Shown: piece after piece, positions 1-5,349 of the stretch
How the letters are laid out: each line of letters opens with the position of its first letter
Numbering within the stretch: the stretch's first letter is position 1
Assembly (NCBI GenBank): GCA_023428205.1
Contig: JAEYZB010000177.1
Location: 1 to 5,349, forward strand
Reading direction: 5' to 3'
Length of the DNA: 5,349 nucleotides
Origin: Bacteroidota bacterium
Lineage (GTDB): Bacteria > Bacteroidota > Bacteroidia > Chitinophagales > LD1
Program-made: the position numbers and the translations under genes
The notes under the pieces: generated by a model
What the model was told of the DNA's origin: nothing
What the model saw: the letters and a program-made list of their open reading frames with translations, nothing else
Databases searched by the model: none

Positions 1-351
1 ACCTTGACAAAAGGACTGACTGCTTTTGATTTTGAATTGTGGTCGCGCTTTTTTCTGTTGGAGAAATTATACACAGCGCCTATCGTTTTTTCGGGATTTC
101 GTGTGCATGGCAATCAACTTTCGGCAGACCAAAAACGCTACAGGGCAGAGTGTAAGCGAATCATTGCGGAATCAAAAGAAAAACTATCTCCGTTTCGTCA
201 ATTTCTTATGGTTTTTCGGAATGTTCTTGCTCGTTTTTTTAAACCATTTTACTACTTGGATTTTCCGTTATTGAAAAAAGTATATCCCTTGCTGATGAAT
301 CTTCCGCCTGTGATAAAATATGATGCTGATACAGATCGATTTTTCTTCTAA
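1..351 (+). CDS. Family 2 glycosyltransferase, C-terminal fragment (5' end outside window)
   Basis: The reading frame is open from the first base, so this is the last 116 residues of a longer protein; the TTG at position 4 is unlikely to be the true start. Two stretches resemble the end of the catalytic domain in family 2 (GT-A fold) glycosyltransferases. One is AFDFELWSRFF (window residues 8-18), matching the (E)D-x-x-LW-x-R motif whose Asp is the usual catalytic base. The other is GFRVHGNQLS (residues 32-41), the typical 'FR-H-x-x-(N/Q)-x-S' segment that follows it. Such enzymes transfer a sugar from a nucleotide sugar to a glycan or lipid acceptor on the cytoplasmic side of the membrane. 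The remaining 75 residues are basic and aromatic (for example FFKPFYYLDFPLLKK) and could lie against the membrane, but I see no clear transmembrane helix. Donor and acceptor cannot be told from this piece. The next gene starts 23 bases downstream on the same strand, so co-transcription is possible. The family call is fairly sure; the specificity is unknown. Confidence 0.72.
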   Translation, partial: TLTKGLTAFDFELWSRFFLLEKLYTAPIVFSGFRVHGNQLSADQKRYRAECKRIIAESKEKLSPFRQFLMVFRNVLARFFKPFYYLDFPLLKKVYPLLMNLPPVIKYDADTDRFFF

Positions 352-374
352 CTTTCATTTCAAATAAGAATAGC

Positions 375-1394
375 ATGAAAGCAATTTATGTGGTGAAACA
401 TGGCGCGGCTAAAGAAGCCTTTGCGGTTCGCGAGATAGAAAAACCGATACCTGCCGCGAATCAGGTATTGGTGAAAGTACAAGGTTTCGGGTTAAACTTT
501 GCTGATGTTATGGCGCGCAAAGGGATGTATCGCGATGCGCCACCGATGCCGTCTATACTTGGCTACGATGTTTGCGGAACGATTGATACAGTCGGGAAGG
601 AAGTTACGCACTTAAAAGCAGGAGACCGTGTGGCGGGGCTGACCCGTTTTGGCGGCTATGCCGAATATGCGGCATTGGATAGCAGGGCTTGCGTGAAAAT
701 TGATGAAAATATGAATACGGCTGAAGCTACGGCACTTGCTACGCAATACTGCACCGCGTGGTACAGTGCAGCCGAAATGGTGAATTTATATGCAGGAGAC
801 AAGGTATTGATTCACGCTGCGGCAGGGGGAGTCGGAACAGCTTTGGTGCAGTATTGCGTACACAAAGGCTGCGAAATTTTTGCTACGGCAGGAAGTGAAA
901 GTAAGCTGGAACTTTTGCGAAAAGCCGGAGTGCAGCACCCCATCAATTATACTACAGAACAGTTTGATGAAGTGATTCGTGAAAAAACAAATGGGCAGGG
1001 CGTAGATGTAATTTTCGATTCCGTAGGAGCAGGCTATTTCAAAAAGGGTGTAAAATCGTTGGCAGCAGGTGGGCGGATTGTCGGCTTTGGTGCGGCTGAT
1101 ATGAGCGGTTCAAAAAATATATTCGCACAAATAAAAGGAGGTTTGGCATTTGGTATTTATCACCCTGCGCAATTTCTGATGAGTTCAAAAGCACTGATTG
1201 GGGTGAATATGTTGCGCATTGCTGATAATAAACCTCAGGTGTTGCAGCGTTGTTTTGAAAATGTTATTCGCCTTTATCGCGAAGGAGTGTTTCGTCCCGT
1301 TACCGGAAAAATATTTTCGGTAACGCAAATTGCGGAAGCGCATGAATACTTAGAATCCAGAAAATCGGTAGGGAAAATTTCGGTGGAATGGTGA
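375..1394 (+). CDS. Zinc-independent MDR family NAD(P)H-dependent oxidoreductase (quinone oxidoreductase / VAT-1-like)
   Basis: This is a complete 339-residue protein, the normal length for the medium-chain dehydrogenase/reductase superfamily. The N-terminal GroES-like domain (about 1-125) carries GLNFADVMARKGMY (39-52), the quinone-oxidoreductase/VAT-1 signature in the place where zinc alcohol dehydrogenases have their catalytic Cys, followed by ILGYDVCGTIDTVG (61-74). The Rossmann domain (about 126-270) holds the dinucleotide-binding loop HAAAGGVGTALVQ (147-159) and a second glycine-rich strand, GGRIVGFGA (232-240). The C-terminal part returns to the GroES fold and ends with SVGKISVEW. The four-cysteine structural zinc lobe is absent, so this is a zinc-free enzyme. 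The family reduces quinones or activated alkenes with NADPH in the cytosol. The segment YHPAQFLMSSKALIGVNML (262-280) is closer to VAT-1-type members than to classical Qor, so the substrate is uncertain. The ATG at 375 gives the full domain; no strong Shine-Dalgarno precedes it. It lies 23 bases after the glycosyltransferase and converges on the receptor gene. Confidence 0.9.
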   Translation: MKAIYVVKHGAAKEAFAVREIEKPIPAANQVLVKVQGFGLNFADVMARKGMYRDAPPMPSILGYDVCGTIDTVGKEVTHLKAGDRVAGLTRFGGYAEYAALDSRACVKIDENMNTAEATALATQYCTAWYSAAEMVNLYAGDKVLIHAAAGGVGTALVQYCVHKGCEIFATAGSESKLELLRKAGVQHPINYTTEQFDEVIREKTNGQGVDVIFDSVGAGYFKKGVKSLAAGGRIVGFGAADMSGSKNIFAQIKGGLAFGIYHPAQFLMSSKALIGVNMLRIADNKPQVLQRCFENVIRLYREGVFRPVTGKIFSVTQIAEAHEYLESRKSVGKISVEW

Positions 1395-1411
1395 ATGCCG
1401 AGCTATAAGAT

Positions 1412-3886
1412 TTAAAACCCTTCATCCATACCGCCTCCTTTTGGCATATCCGGTTTTTTCAGCTTGCTGCGTTTAAAGAACGAAGCATCCATTTTCCCGA
1501 ATTTGAATGATACCGTAAGTTTTACAAAGCGCACGTCTCGTCTCATCGTTTGCATTTGGGTGAATGCAGGCGTATCATAATACGTTCCGTTTATTTTGGT
1601 GTTGGCGATATCGTTTACACTCAAGTTCACGGTCACCATCTTCATAAAGTCTTTGCTCAAAGAAGCATCAATAAACCACATGGCAATTCGTTTTCCTTGC
1701 GGCATAAAGCGCGGTGATTCGTAGGTTCCGTTTACTTGAAGAATAATATCCAACGGGAATTTGTAACTCACCATTCCTTTGGCAAAATAGGCCCAACCGC
1801 CATTGCCGGCAGTTTTTCCTGCAATAGGAGCGATGTATGATTTATACACATTTCCATTCAGATTGATGTCCAGATTTTTAACTGCTGTGATACGCAGGGT
1901 GTTTTCCCAACCGTAGCTATATTCATATTTTGCATTTTCAAAGGTGTTTATCAAAATATCGGAAGTGTCTGTTTGGCGATATGCGTATCCCGTAATTGGG
2001 CTTTCGTGGTAGCGGGCGTAAACAGAAGTCAGGAAATTTACGCCTTTCGATGAAGTTAGATTATAATTTAATTCTGCTTGGGTGATGAATTCGGGGCGCA
2101 AAAGCGGGTTTCCTGTTCGGAAATTATAGCGGTCGCTGAAGAAAATAAACGGACTGTTTTGAAAGAAATTCGGACGGTCAATTTTTCGGCTTACGTTAAA
2201 TTGTAATTGATGTTCCTTATTGATGTTGTATGCTAAATTCAAGCTTGGGAATAAACTTTCGTAGAGTTTATCTGCTGATTTCGGATAGCTGTAGGAAAAA
2301 GTTCCTGCGGGAGTATGTGCCGCATAGTACGTATGTTCGTAGCGCAACCCGATTTGATAGGTGAATTTCTTCACTGTTTGTCCGTAAGCAATATACGCAG
2401 CACCCACTACATCATCAATTCGGTAATCATTGGAGAGCAGACTGTCTTCTTCGTAATCTCCTAACGCATAGCTGTAGTTTTCTGAGTTTTGCTTGGATTC
2501 TTGGCGTTTGTAACTCAGTCGCAAACCAAAATCCAGGGTGCTTTCTTTCGGCAAAGGAGTCGTAAAGTCCCATTGTCCCACAAATTGATTGGAGAGTGAC
2601 TTGTTGTTGATTCGCTGCATGGTCGGGTTATTCGGTAGTATGTTTCCGGCAGTGTCATAATCGGTTGTGCTGAAACTGTTTTTCCCAAAACCGTCATTGT
2701 AGGTGTATAGCAACATCAAATTCCATTCTTTTCCCACCTTGGCATACGTGTGTTTAAAATCAAGTGTCGTGGTGAGGTTTTTGAAACCCGCATTTTGGGT
2801 GTTTGCACGATTTCCATTAAATAAAAGATTGCCTGCGCCATCTTTGTAATTATAGTCTTGCTCGGCATTTGTTCCAAAACTTCCTGCCATGATGTTTTCC
2901 GAAATGGAAAGCGTGTTGCGGTTGTCGATGTAATAATCAAATCCAACTCGCCCGAACTGAAACATCCGTTTATTCTCATTGAAATTATCTTGGAACGAAG
3001 AAGACATAAGCCCCAATCTTTCGCCCATACTGTCCACCGCATAGTTTTTTCTGTCGGTGTAAGTTTTCGGGCGGTTTGTTACGCTATTGATGTTGTAGGA
3101 AACATTAAACCCGAATTTTTTTTCACGCAGATTGAAGAGCGCCATTCCATTGTACTGCTCGTTTGTCCCGACACCTAAATTTACCATTCCGTTATAGCCT
3201 GGTTTTGTGTTTCGTTTCAGCACAATGTTTAGGATTCCGCCCGTTGCGGCTGCTTCAAATTTTGCCGATGGATTCGTAATCACTTCCACACGCTCTATCT
3301 GGTCGGCAGGAATTTGATCTAAGGTCATTTGTGTCGGCTTGCCATCCACATAAATAATCGGGGAGCTATTGCGTAAGGTCACTTCTCCTGAAGCATCTAC
3401 CGAAACACCGGGTACGTTTTTCATTACATCTGTAGCCGTGCCGCCACGTGCGCTAATGTCTTTATCCACGTTCACCACCTTACGGTCCAATTTCAGTTCT
3501 ACACTCGAACGGTCAGCCGTTACTACTGCTTCTTTCAAGAGTTCTTCCGATACTGAAAGCGGAATATTCCCCAACTCTTGGTCTGCATTATTAAAGCCAA
3601 TAGAAATATCTTTTATCACCGTTGTGTAGCCAACTGATGTAATGCGCAACTTGTATTTCCCAAACGGTAAATTATTCAGTGAAAAATCACCATTGTCTTC
3701 GGTCAATTGCCCGTCAATGAGTGAATCGGCAGGAGTAAGTAATGCCACGGATGTGTAGCCCATCGGAGCTTTGGTTTTCGCGTCAATTATTTTTCCGTAA
3801 ACGTGTCCGATGTTCATTTTCGGCATCTGTGAAAAAGCGGAATTGAAATGGAAGGAAAAAACGAGCAGGAATAATGAAATGCGCAT
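1412..3886 (-). CDS. TonB-dependent receptor-like outer membrane beta-barrel protein (CarboxypepD_reg-like, plug, OMP_b-brl_3-type barrel)
   Basis: This is a complete 824-residue outer-membrane protein. Residues 1-19 form a signal peptide (hydrophobic LFLLVFSFHF core, likely cleavage AFS|Q, no lipobox Cys). Residues about 27-105 form a carboxypeptidase-regulatory-like beta-sandwich (GKIIDAKTKAPMGYTSVALL, then GDFSLNNLPFGKYKLRI and SVGYTT). The plug spans about 118-225, with DVMKNVPGVSVDASGEVTLR (153-172), IIYVDGKP (177-184), QIERVEVITNPSAKFEA (196-212) and GGILNIVLK (216-224). The rest is barrel, with the family landmark GNPLLRPE (592-599) after a SRKIDRPNF stretch and a late strand FVKLTVSFKFGK (787-798). 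A hydrophilic Lys/Gly-rich tail, 799-824, follows the last strand. Such proteins are usually energised by TonB-ExbBD and import bulky ligands, or act as related barrel proteins of unknown role. I see no clear TonB box. No susD, sigma or anti-sigma gene is adjacent, so it is not an evident SusC-type nutrient locus and the substrate is unknown. The ATG is fixed by the signal peptide. Confidence 0.92.
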   Translation of the reverse strand: MRISLFLLVFSFHFNSAFSQMPKMNIGHVYGKIIDAKTKAPMGYTSVALLTPADSLIDGQLTEDNGDFSLNNLPFGKYKLRITSVGYTTVIKDISIGFNNADQELGNIPLSVSEELLKEAVVTADRSSVELKLDRKVVNVDKDISARGGTATDVMKNVPGVSVDASGEVTLRNSSPIIYVDGKPTQMTLDQIPADQIERVEVITNPSAKFEAAATGGILNIVLKRNTKPGYNGMVNLGVGTNEQYNGMALFNLREKKFGFNVSYNINSVTNRPKTYTDRKNYAVDSMGERLGLMSSSFQDNFNENKRMFQFGRVGFDYYIDNRNTLSISENIMAGSFGTNAEQDYNYKDGAGNLLFNGNRANTQNAGFKNLTTTLDFKHTYAKVGKEWNLMLLYTYNDGFGKNSFSTTDYDTAGNILPNNPTMQRINNKSLSNQFVGQWDFTTPLPKESTLDFGLRLSYKRQESKQNSENYSYALGDYEEDSLLSNDYRIDDVVGAAYIAYGQTVKKFTYQIGLRYEHTYYAAHTPAGTFSYSYPKSADKLYESLFPSLNLAYNINKEHQLQFNVSRKIDRPNFFQNSPFIFFSDRYNFRTGNPLLRPEFITQAELNYNLTSSKGVNFLTSVYARYHESPITGYAYRQTDTSDILINTFENAKYEYSYGWENTLRITAVKNLDINLNGNVYKSYIAPIAGKTAGNGGWAYFAKGMVSYKFPLDIILQVNGTYESPRFMPQGKRIAMWFIDASLSKDFMKMVTVNLSVNDIANTKINGTYYDTPAFTQMQTMRRDVRFVKLTVSFKFGKMDASFFKRSKLKKPDMPKGGGMDEGF

Positions 3887-3907
3887 TTGTGGTGGTGAAT
3901 TTTGGGG

Positions 3908-3915
3908 CGAAGATA
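3908..3915 (-). promoter_or_regulatory. Candidate Bacteroidota -7 element for the receptor gene
   Basis: Read on the minus strand, these bases are TATCTTCG, fitting the TAnnTTTG/TAnnTTCG type of -7 element known from Bacteroidota housekeeping promoters. It lies 21 bases upstream of the receptor start codon, which would give a short leader. I do not see a convincing TTTG-like -33 element at the expected distance, so this is a motif match only. Confidence 0.35.
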
Positions 3916-3943
3916 GAATTTGGTAATGAGCTGATGGCTATTT

Positions 3944-3970
3944 CATTTTTAATTTTGCATTTTTAATTTT
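3944..3970. repeat. Two 13-base direct repeats in the AT-rich divergent intergenic region
   Basis: CATTTTTAATTTT occurs at 3944-3956 and again at 3958-3970, one base apart, and a third partial unit (TTTTTAATTGCA) runs on to 3978. The block is nearly pure A/T and lies just before the phosphoesterase start. AT-rich iterations of this kind are common at gene junctions in Bacteroidota. It could be simple slippage, or an UP-like or regulator-binding tract; the sequence does not decide. Confidence 0.6.
3950..3957 (+). promoter_or_regulatory. Candidate Bacteroidota -7 element for the metallophosphoesterase gene
   Basis: TAATTTTG matches TAnnTTTG exactly and ends 24 bases before the ATG at 3982. The only upstream TTTG (3919-3922) is 27 bases away, longer than the usual spacing, and the region is AT-rich, so a chance match is quite possible. 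The gene needs its own promoter, because the gene before it runs in the opposite direction. Confidence 0.35.
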
Positions 3971-3981
3971 TAATTGCACCC

Positions 3982-4512
3982 ATGCTTCGAATTGGTTTGA
4001 TTTCAGACACACACGGACACTTTGATGAAAAACTTTCTGTGTTTTTCAAAGATGTGGACGAAATTTGGCATGCGGGCGATATTGGTACGTGGAGCGTGAT
4101 TGAAAAGTTGAAGCAAATTTGCCCGAACGTAAAAGCCGTTTATGGAAATATTGACGGACACGAGTTTCGTGCAGAATACCCCGAACATTTGATTTGGGAA
4201 ACAGAAGGTTTCAAAGTTTGGATGACACACATTGGTGGCTATCCGAACCACTATTCTCCTGCGGTGAAAAAGCTCTTAGCTACGGTAAAGCCCGATATTT
4301 TTATTTGCGGACATTCGCACATTTTGCGCGTGATGCGCGATCAAAAATACAACAATATGGTCGCTATGAACCCGGGCGCAGCAGGCGTTCACGGCTGGCA
4401 CAAAATCAAAACTGTTTTGCGGTTTAATCTGCACGAGAAAAAGATACTGAATTTGGAAGCGATAGAATTGGGATTGAGAGGGAAAATAGAATCTAATGAC
4501 AATGGTTGGTAG
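3982..4512 (+). CDS. YfcE/MJ0936-family metallophosphoesterase (phosphodiesterase)
   Basis: This is a complete 176-residue protein, matching the usual 160-185 residues of the single-domain YfcE/MJ0936 family of calcineurin-like phosphoesterases. All metal-binding blocks of the fold are present in order: D-x-H in SDTHG (Asp9, His11), the bridging Asp in HAGDIG (Asp33), GNID (Asn56, Asp58), the His in THIGGYP (His83), and GHSH (110-113). NPGAAG (130-135), typical of the family, follows. Members bind two divalent metals such as Mn2+ and hydrolyse phosphodiesters in vitro; the physiological substrate is generally not known, and nothing here reveals it. There is no signal peptide, so it is probably cytosolic. 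The ATG at 3982 is followed directly by the first beta-strand (LRIGLISDTHG), which supports the start. The gene is divergent from the receptor gene. Its stop codon TAG lies at the edge of a GTAGGGGC repeat hairpin that forms the terminator, so the last one or two residues may come from that repeat. Confidence 0.93.
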   Translation: MLRIGLISDTHGHFDEKLSVFFKDVDEIWHAGDIGTWSVIEKLKQICPNVKAVYGNIDGHEFRAEYPEHLIWETEGFKVWMTHIGGYPNHYSPAVKKLLATVKPDIFICGHSHILRVMRDQKYNNMVAMNPGAAGVHGWHKIKTVLRFNLHEKKILNLEAIELGLRGKIESNDNGW

Positions 4513-4538
4513 GGGCGAATAATTATTCGCCCTTTTTT
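4513..4538 (+). terminator. Intrinsic terminator of the metallophosphoesterase gene
   Basis: GGGCGAATAA (4513-4522) is followed by its exact reverse complement TTATTCGCCC (4523-4532) and then by six T (4533-4538). In the transcript the AT centre would open as the loop, leaving a stem of at least seven or eight pairs with a GC-rich base, followed by a U tract. The stem begins on the base after the stop codon. The hairpin also belongs to a repeat type headed by GTAGGGGC (4509-4516), a second copy of which lies 42 bases downstream. Confidence 0.8.
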
Positions 4539-4550
4539 ATGGGTGTATTT

Positions 4551-4576
4551 GTAGGGGCAATCGCTCGCGTTGCCCG
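4551..4576. repeat. Second GTAGGGGC-headed hairpin repeat
   Basis: GTAGGGGC at 4551-4558 repeats the head of the terminator element at 4509-4516. GGGCAA (4555-4560) pairs with TTGCCC (4570-4575), and within it CGC (4562-4564) faces GCG (4567-4569). The loop sequence differs from the first copy, but the head and the stem logic are the same. There is no T tract after it, so it is probably not a terminator in this direction. It resembles REP-like palindromes dispersed in many genomes; copy number cannot be judged from one window. Confidence 0.55.
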
Positions 4577-4602
4577 AAAACAAAATGGTCGAAAAAAACG
4601 AG

Positions 4603-4765
4603 GTGCCCCCCCCTTCCCCGATTCGCGGTACTTCCCTTTTGCAAGGGGAAGAGTTTGATGCGCGCAAACAGATTAAGTGTGTGTGGAAGTGCTAATCCAT
4701 TTCTCATCTGAATAGGGGAGATGCCCGCAGGGCAGAGGGGTGATACTTCGACAAGCTCAGTAACC
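4603..4765. repeat. Hairpin-rich intergenic repeat block, possibly a MITE- or REP-like unit
   Basis: No credible gene lies here. The block opens with a C-rich run (eight C at 4606-4613). It contains a hairpin CTTCCCTTT/AAGGGGAAG (4631-4651, one G-T pair, 3-base loop), a weaker GTTTG/CAAAC pair (4653-4669), and TGCCC-GCA-GGGCA (4722-4734) inside an AGGGGAGA...AGAGGGGTG frame. It closes with CTTCGACAAGCTCAG (4746-4760), enclosed by TACT/AGTA and GGT/ACC pairings (4739-4765). From memory, CTTCGACAAGCTCAG and the GCCCGCAGGGC motif recur as dispersed repeats in Bacteroidota and other genomes; I could not verify this here. The block is flanked by two copies of AAAAACGAG (4594-4602 and 4766-4774). 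Frames that cross it are explained by the repeats and show no protein family features. Confidence 0.55.
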
Positions 4766-4784
4766 AAAAACGAGCAGGATTCCG

Positions 4785-5349
4785 CTAATTTTTCAGACCA
4801 ATAATTTTAAACAAGTCGTATATATTCCGATAGAAAGGGCTCCAATTGTTGTGTTCGGCTTGGAGCTGTTCTCTTTTCCAAAAATGCAAGTTGCTTACGG
4901 GATAGAGATAGCCGAATTCATAAGCCGTGTGGCTTTTGTGTTTTTGCACAAGCGATTCAAGCGGGTAGCGATAGTTAGCCTCCCTGCGTTTTACTATTTG
5001 TAATCCTTGCCCGCGAATGGTTTCCGCTTCATCTAAAAAGTGTTGATGGGCTTTTTTGTTTTTGTCTGTTCGCATAGCCGTCAGATAAGCAAGTGTGGTG
5101 GCACGGTGTTTGGCGCGCAAGGCAGTAATATGAATGCCGTCCCGAAGTTCTTCCAACAGCGATTTTTGCATTTGGGTCTTTGCCCCGTCAAGCGTGGTGT
5201 GGTTCAAAAGCAAGTTGGTTTTCGCATAAAAATCCAGTAATGGTTTAGTTCCTTCGTTTGCTACAGAATCCAAGACTTCTTTCGTTGCTTTTCTGCGAAT
5301 GTGTTTGTATGTCCAGCGGGGGCGGGGTTGAAATTCTAAGTTATAGGGC
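4785..5349 (-). CDS. Hypothetical protein, C-terminal fragment (5' end outside window)
   Basis: The frame is open to the right edge of the window and ends at TAG (4785-4787), giving 187 visible residues of a longer protein. The TTG at 5271-5273 is internal: coding continues upstream as LEFQPRPRWTYKHIRRKATK, so it should not be taken as the start. I do not recognise the family. The fragment is soluble, basic and mostly helix-like, with no membrane segment and no cysteine. The stretch from about residue 56 to 125 is rich in Lys, Arg, Glu and Gln and could form long helices. The last 60 residues are aromatic and look compact and conserved (YRYPLESLV at 126-134, YEFGYLYPVSNLHFWKREQ at 143-161, WSPFYRNIYDLFKIIGLKN at 169-187). 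It is convergent with the phosphoesterase gene, from which it is separated by the repeat block. No clear terminator follows it on its own strand. That it is coding is likely, from frame length and composition; its function is unknown. Confidence 0.7.
   Translation of the reverse strand, partial: PYNLEFQPRPRWTYKHIRRKATKEVLDSVANEGTKPLLDFYAKTNLLLNHTTLDGAKTQMQKSLLEELRDGIHITALRAKHRATTLAYLTAMRTDKNKKAHQHFLDEAETIRGQGLQIVKRREANYRYPLESLVQKHKSHTAYEFGYLYPVSNLHFWKREQLQAEHNNWSPFYRNIYDLFKIIGLKN

Noticed and set aside
349..356. TAACTTTC as a -7 element for the oxidoreductase gene.
   Set aside because: It misses the final G of the consensus, overlaps the glycosyltransferase stop and has no -33 partner. Read-through from the upstream gene is a simpler explanation.
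2515..3629. Several open frames of 60-108 codons on both strands inside the receptor gene.
   Set aside because: They are shadows of the receptor coding sequence, which has clear domain structure over the whole span.
3856..3870. A 14-base match (AAAAACGAGCAGGA) between the receptor signal-peptide region (3857-3870) and 4766-4779.
   Set aside because: At 3857-3870 the bases simply encode part of the hydrophobic signal peptide. A match of this length with an A run is not far from chance in a 5-kb window, and neither copy has other shared flanks.
4606..4613. The run of eight C as a phase-variation tract.
   Set aside because: It lies outside any credible coding region and away from a recognisable promoter, so slippage would have no evident effect.
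4537..4767. A 76-codon minus-strand open frame and an overlapping 92-codon one (4389-4667) across the repeat block.
   Set aside because: They lie over hairpin repeats, and the second also overlaps the phosphoesterase on the opposite strand. Their translations are artefacts of the repeat sequence, with no family features.
1..5349. CRISPR array, tRNA/rRNA, integrase, transposase, toxin-antitoxin or defence genes.
   Set aside because: I looked on both strands and found no regularly spaced repeats, no tRNA-like cloverleaf and no coding region with such features.

Overview
The window looks like ordinary chromosomal DNA from a member of the Bacteroidota. The main evidence is an 824-residue outer-membrane receptor with the layout typical of that phylum: a carboxypeptidase-regulatory-like domain, a plug, and an outer-membrane beta-barrel of the OMP_b-brl_3 type. 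Supporting signs are the lack of clear Shine-Dalgarno sequences before the genes, possible TAnnTTTG/TAnnTTCG-type -7 promoter elements, and AT-rich gene junctions. I cannot assign a genus.

Layout from left to right: (1) positions 1-351 (+) hold the C-terminal end of a family 2 glycosyltransferase that begins outside the window. (2) After a 23-base gap, 375-1394 (+) encodes a complete zinc-independent MDR-type NAD(P)H-dependent oxidoreductase (quinone oxidoreductase / VAT-1-like). (3) Only 17 bases later, and convergent with it, 1412-3886 (-) encodes the complete TonB-dependent-receptor-like protein. (4) A 95-base AT-rich divergent region separates that gene from 3982-4512 (+), a complete YfcE/MJ0936-type metallophosphoesterase. 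Its stop codon lies at the edge of a perfect hairpin followed by a T run, a convincing intrinsic terminator. (5) Positions 4513-4784 hold no gene but are packed with short hairpin repeats: a second GTAGGGGC-headed hairpin, a CTTCCC/GGGGAAG hairpin, a TGCCC-GCA-GGGCA hairpin and a CTTCGACAAGCTCAG motif. (6) From 4785 to the right edge (-) lies the C-terminal part of an unrecognised protein that starts outside the window.

The genes do not form an obvious pathway. Orientation changes at almost every junction, so only the glycosyltransferase and the oxidoreductase could share a transcript. The receptor has no SusD-like partner, anti-sigma factor or sigma factor beside it, so its substrate cannot be inferred. 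I see no defence system, CRISPR array, RNA gene, integrase or transposase. The most interesting part is the repeat cluster at 4509-4765, which looks like one or more mobile or REP/MITE-like units, one of which appears to supply the terminator and stop codon of the phosphoesterase gene.
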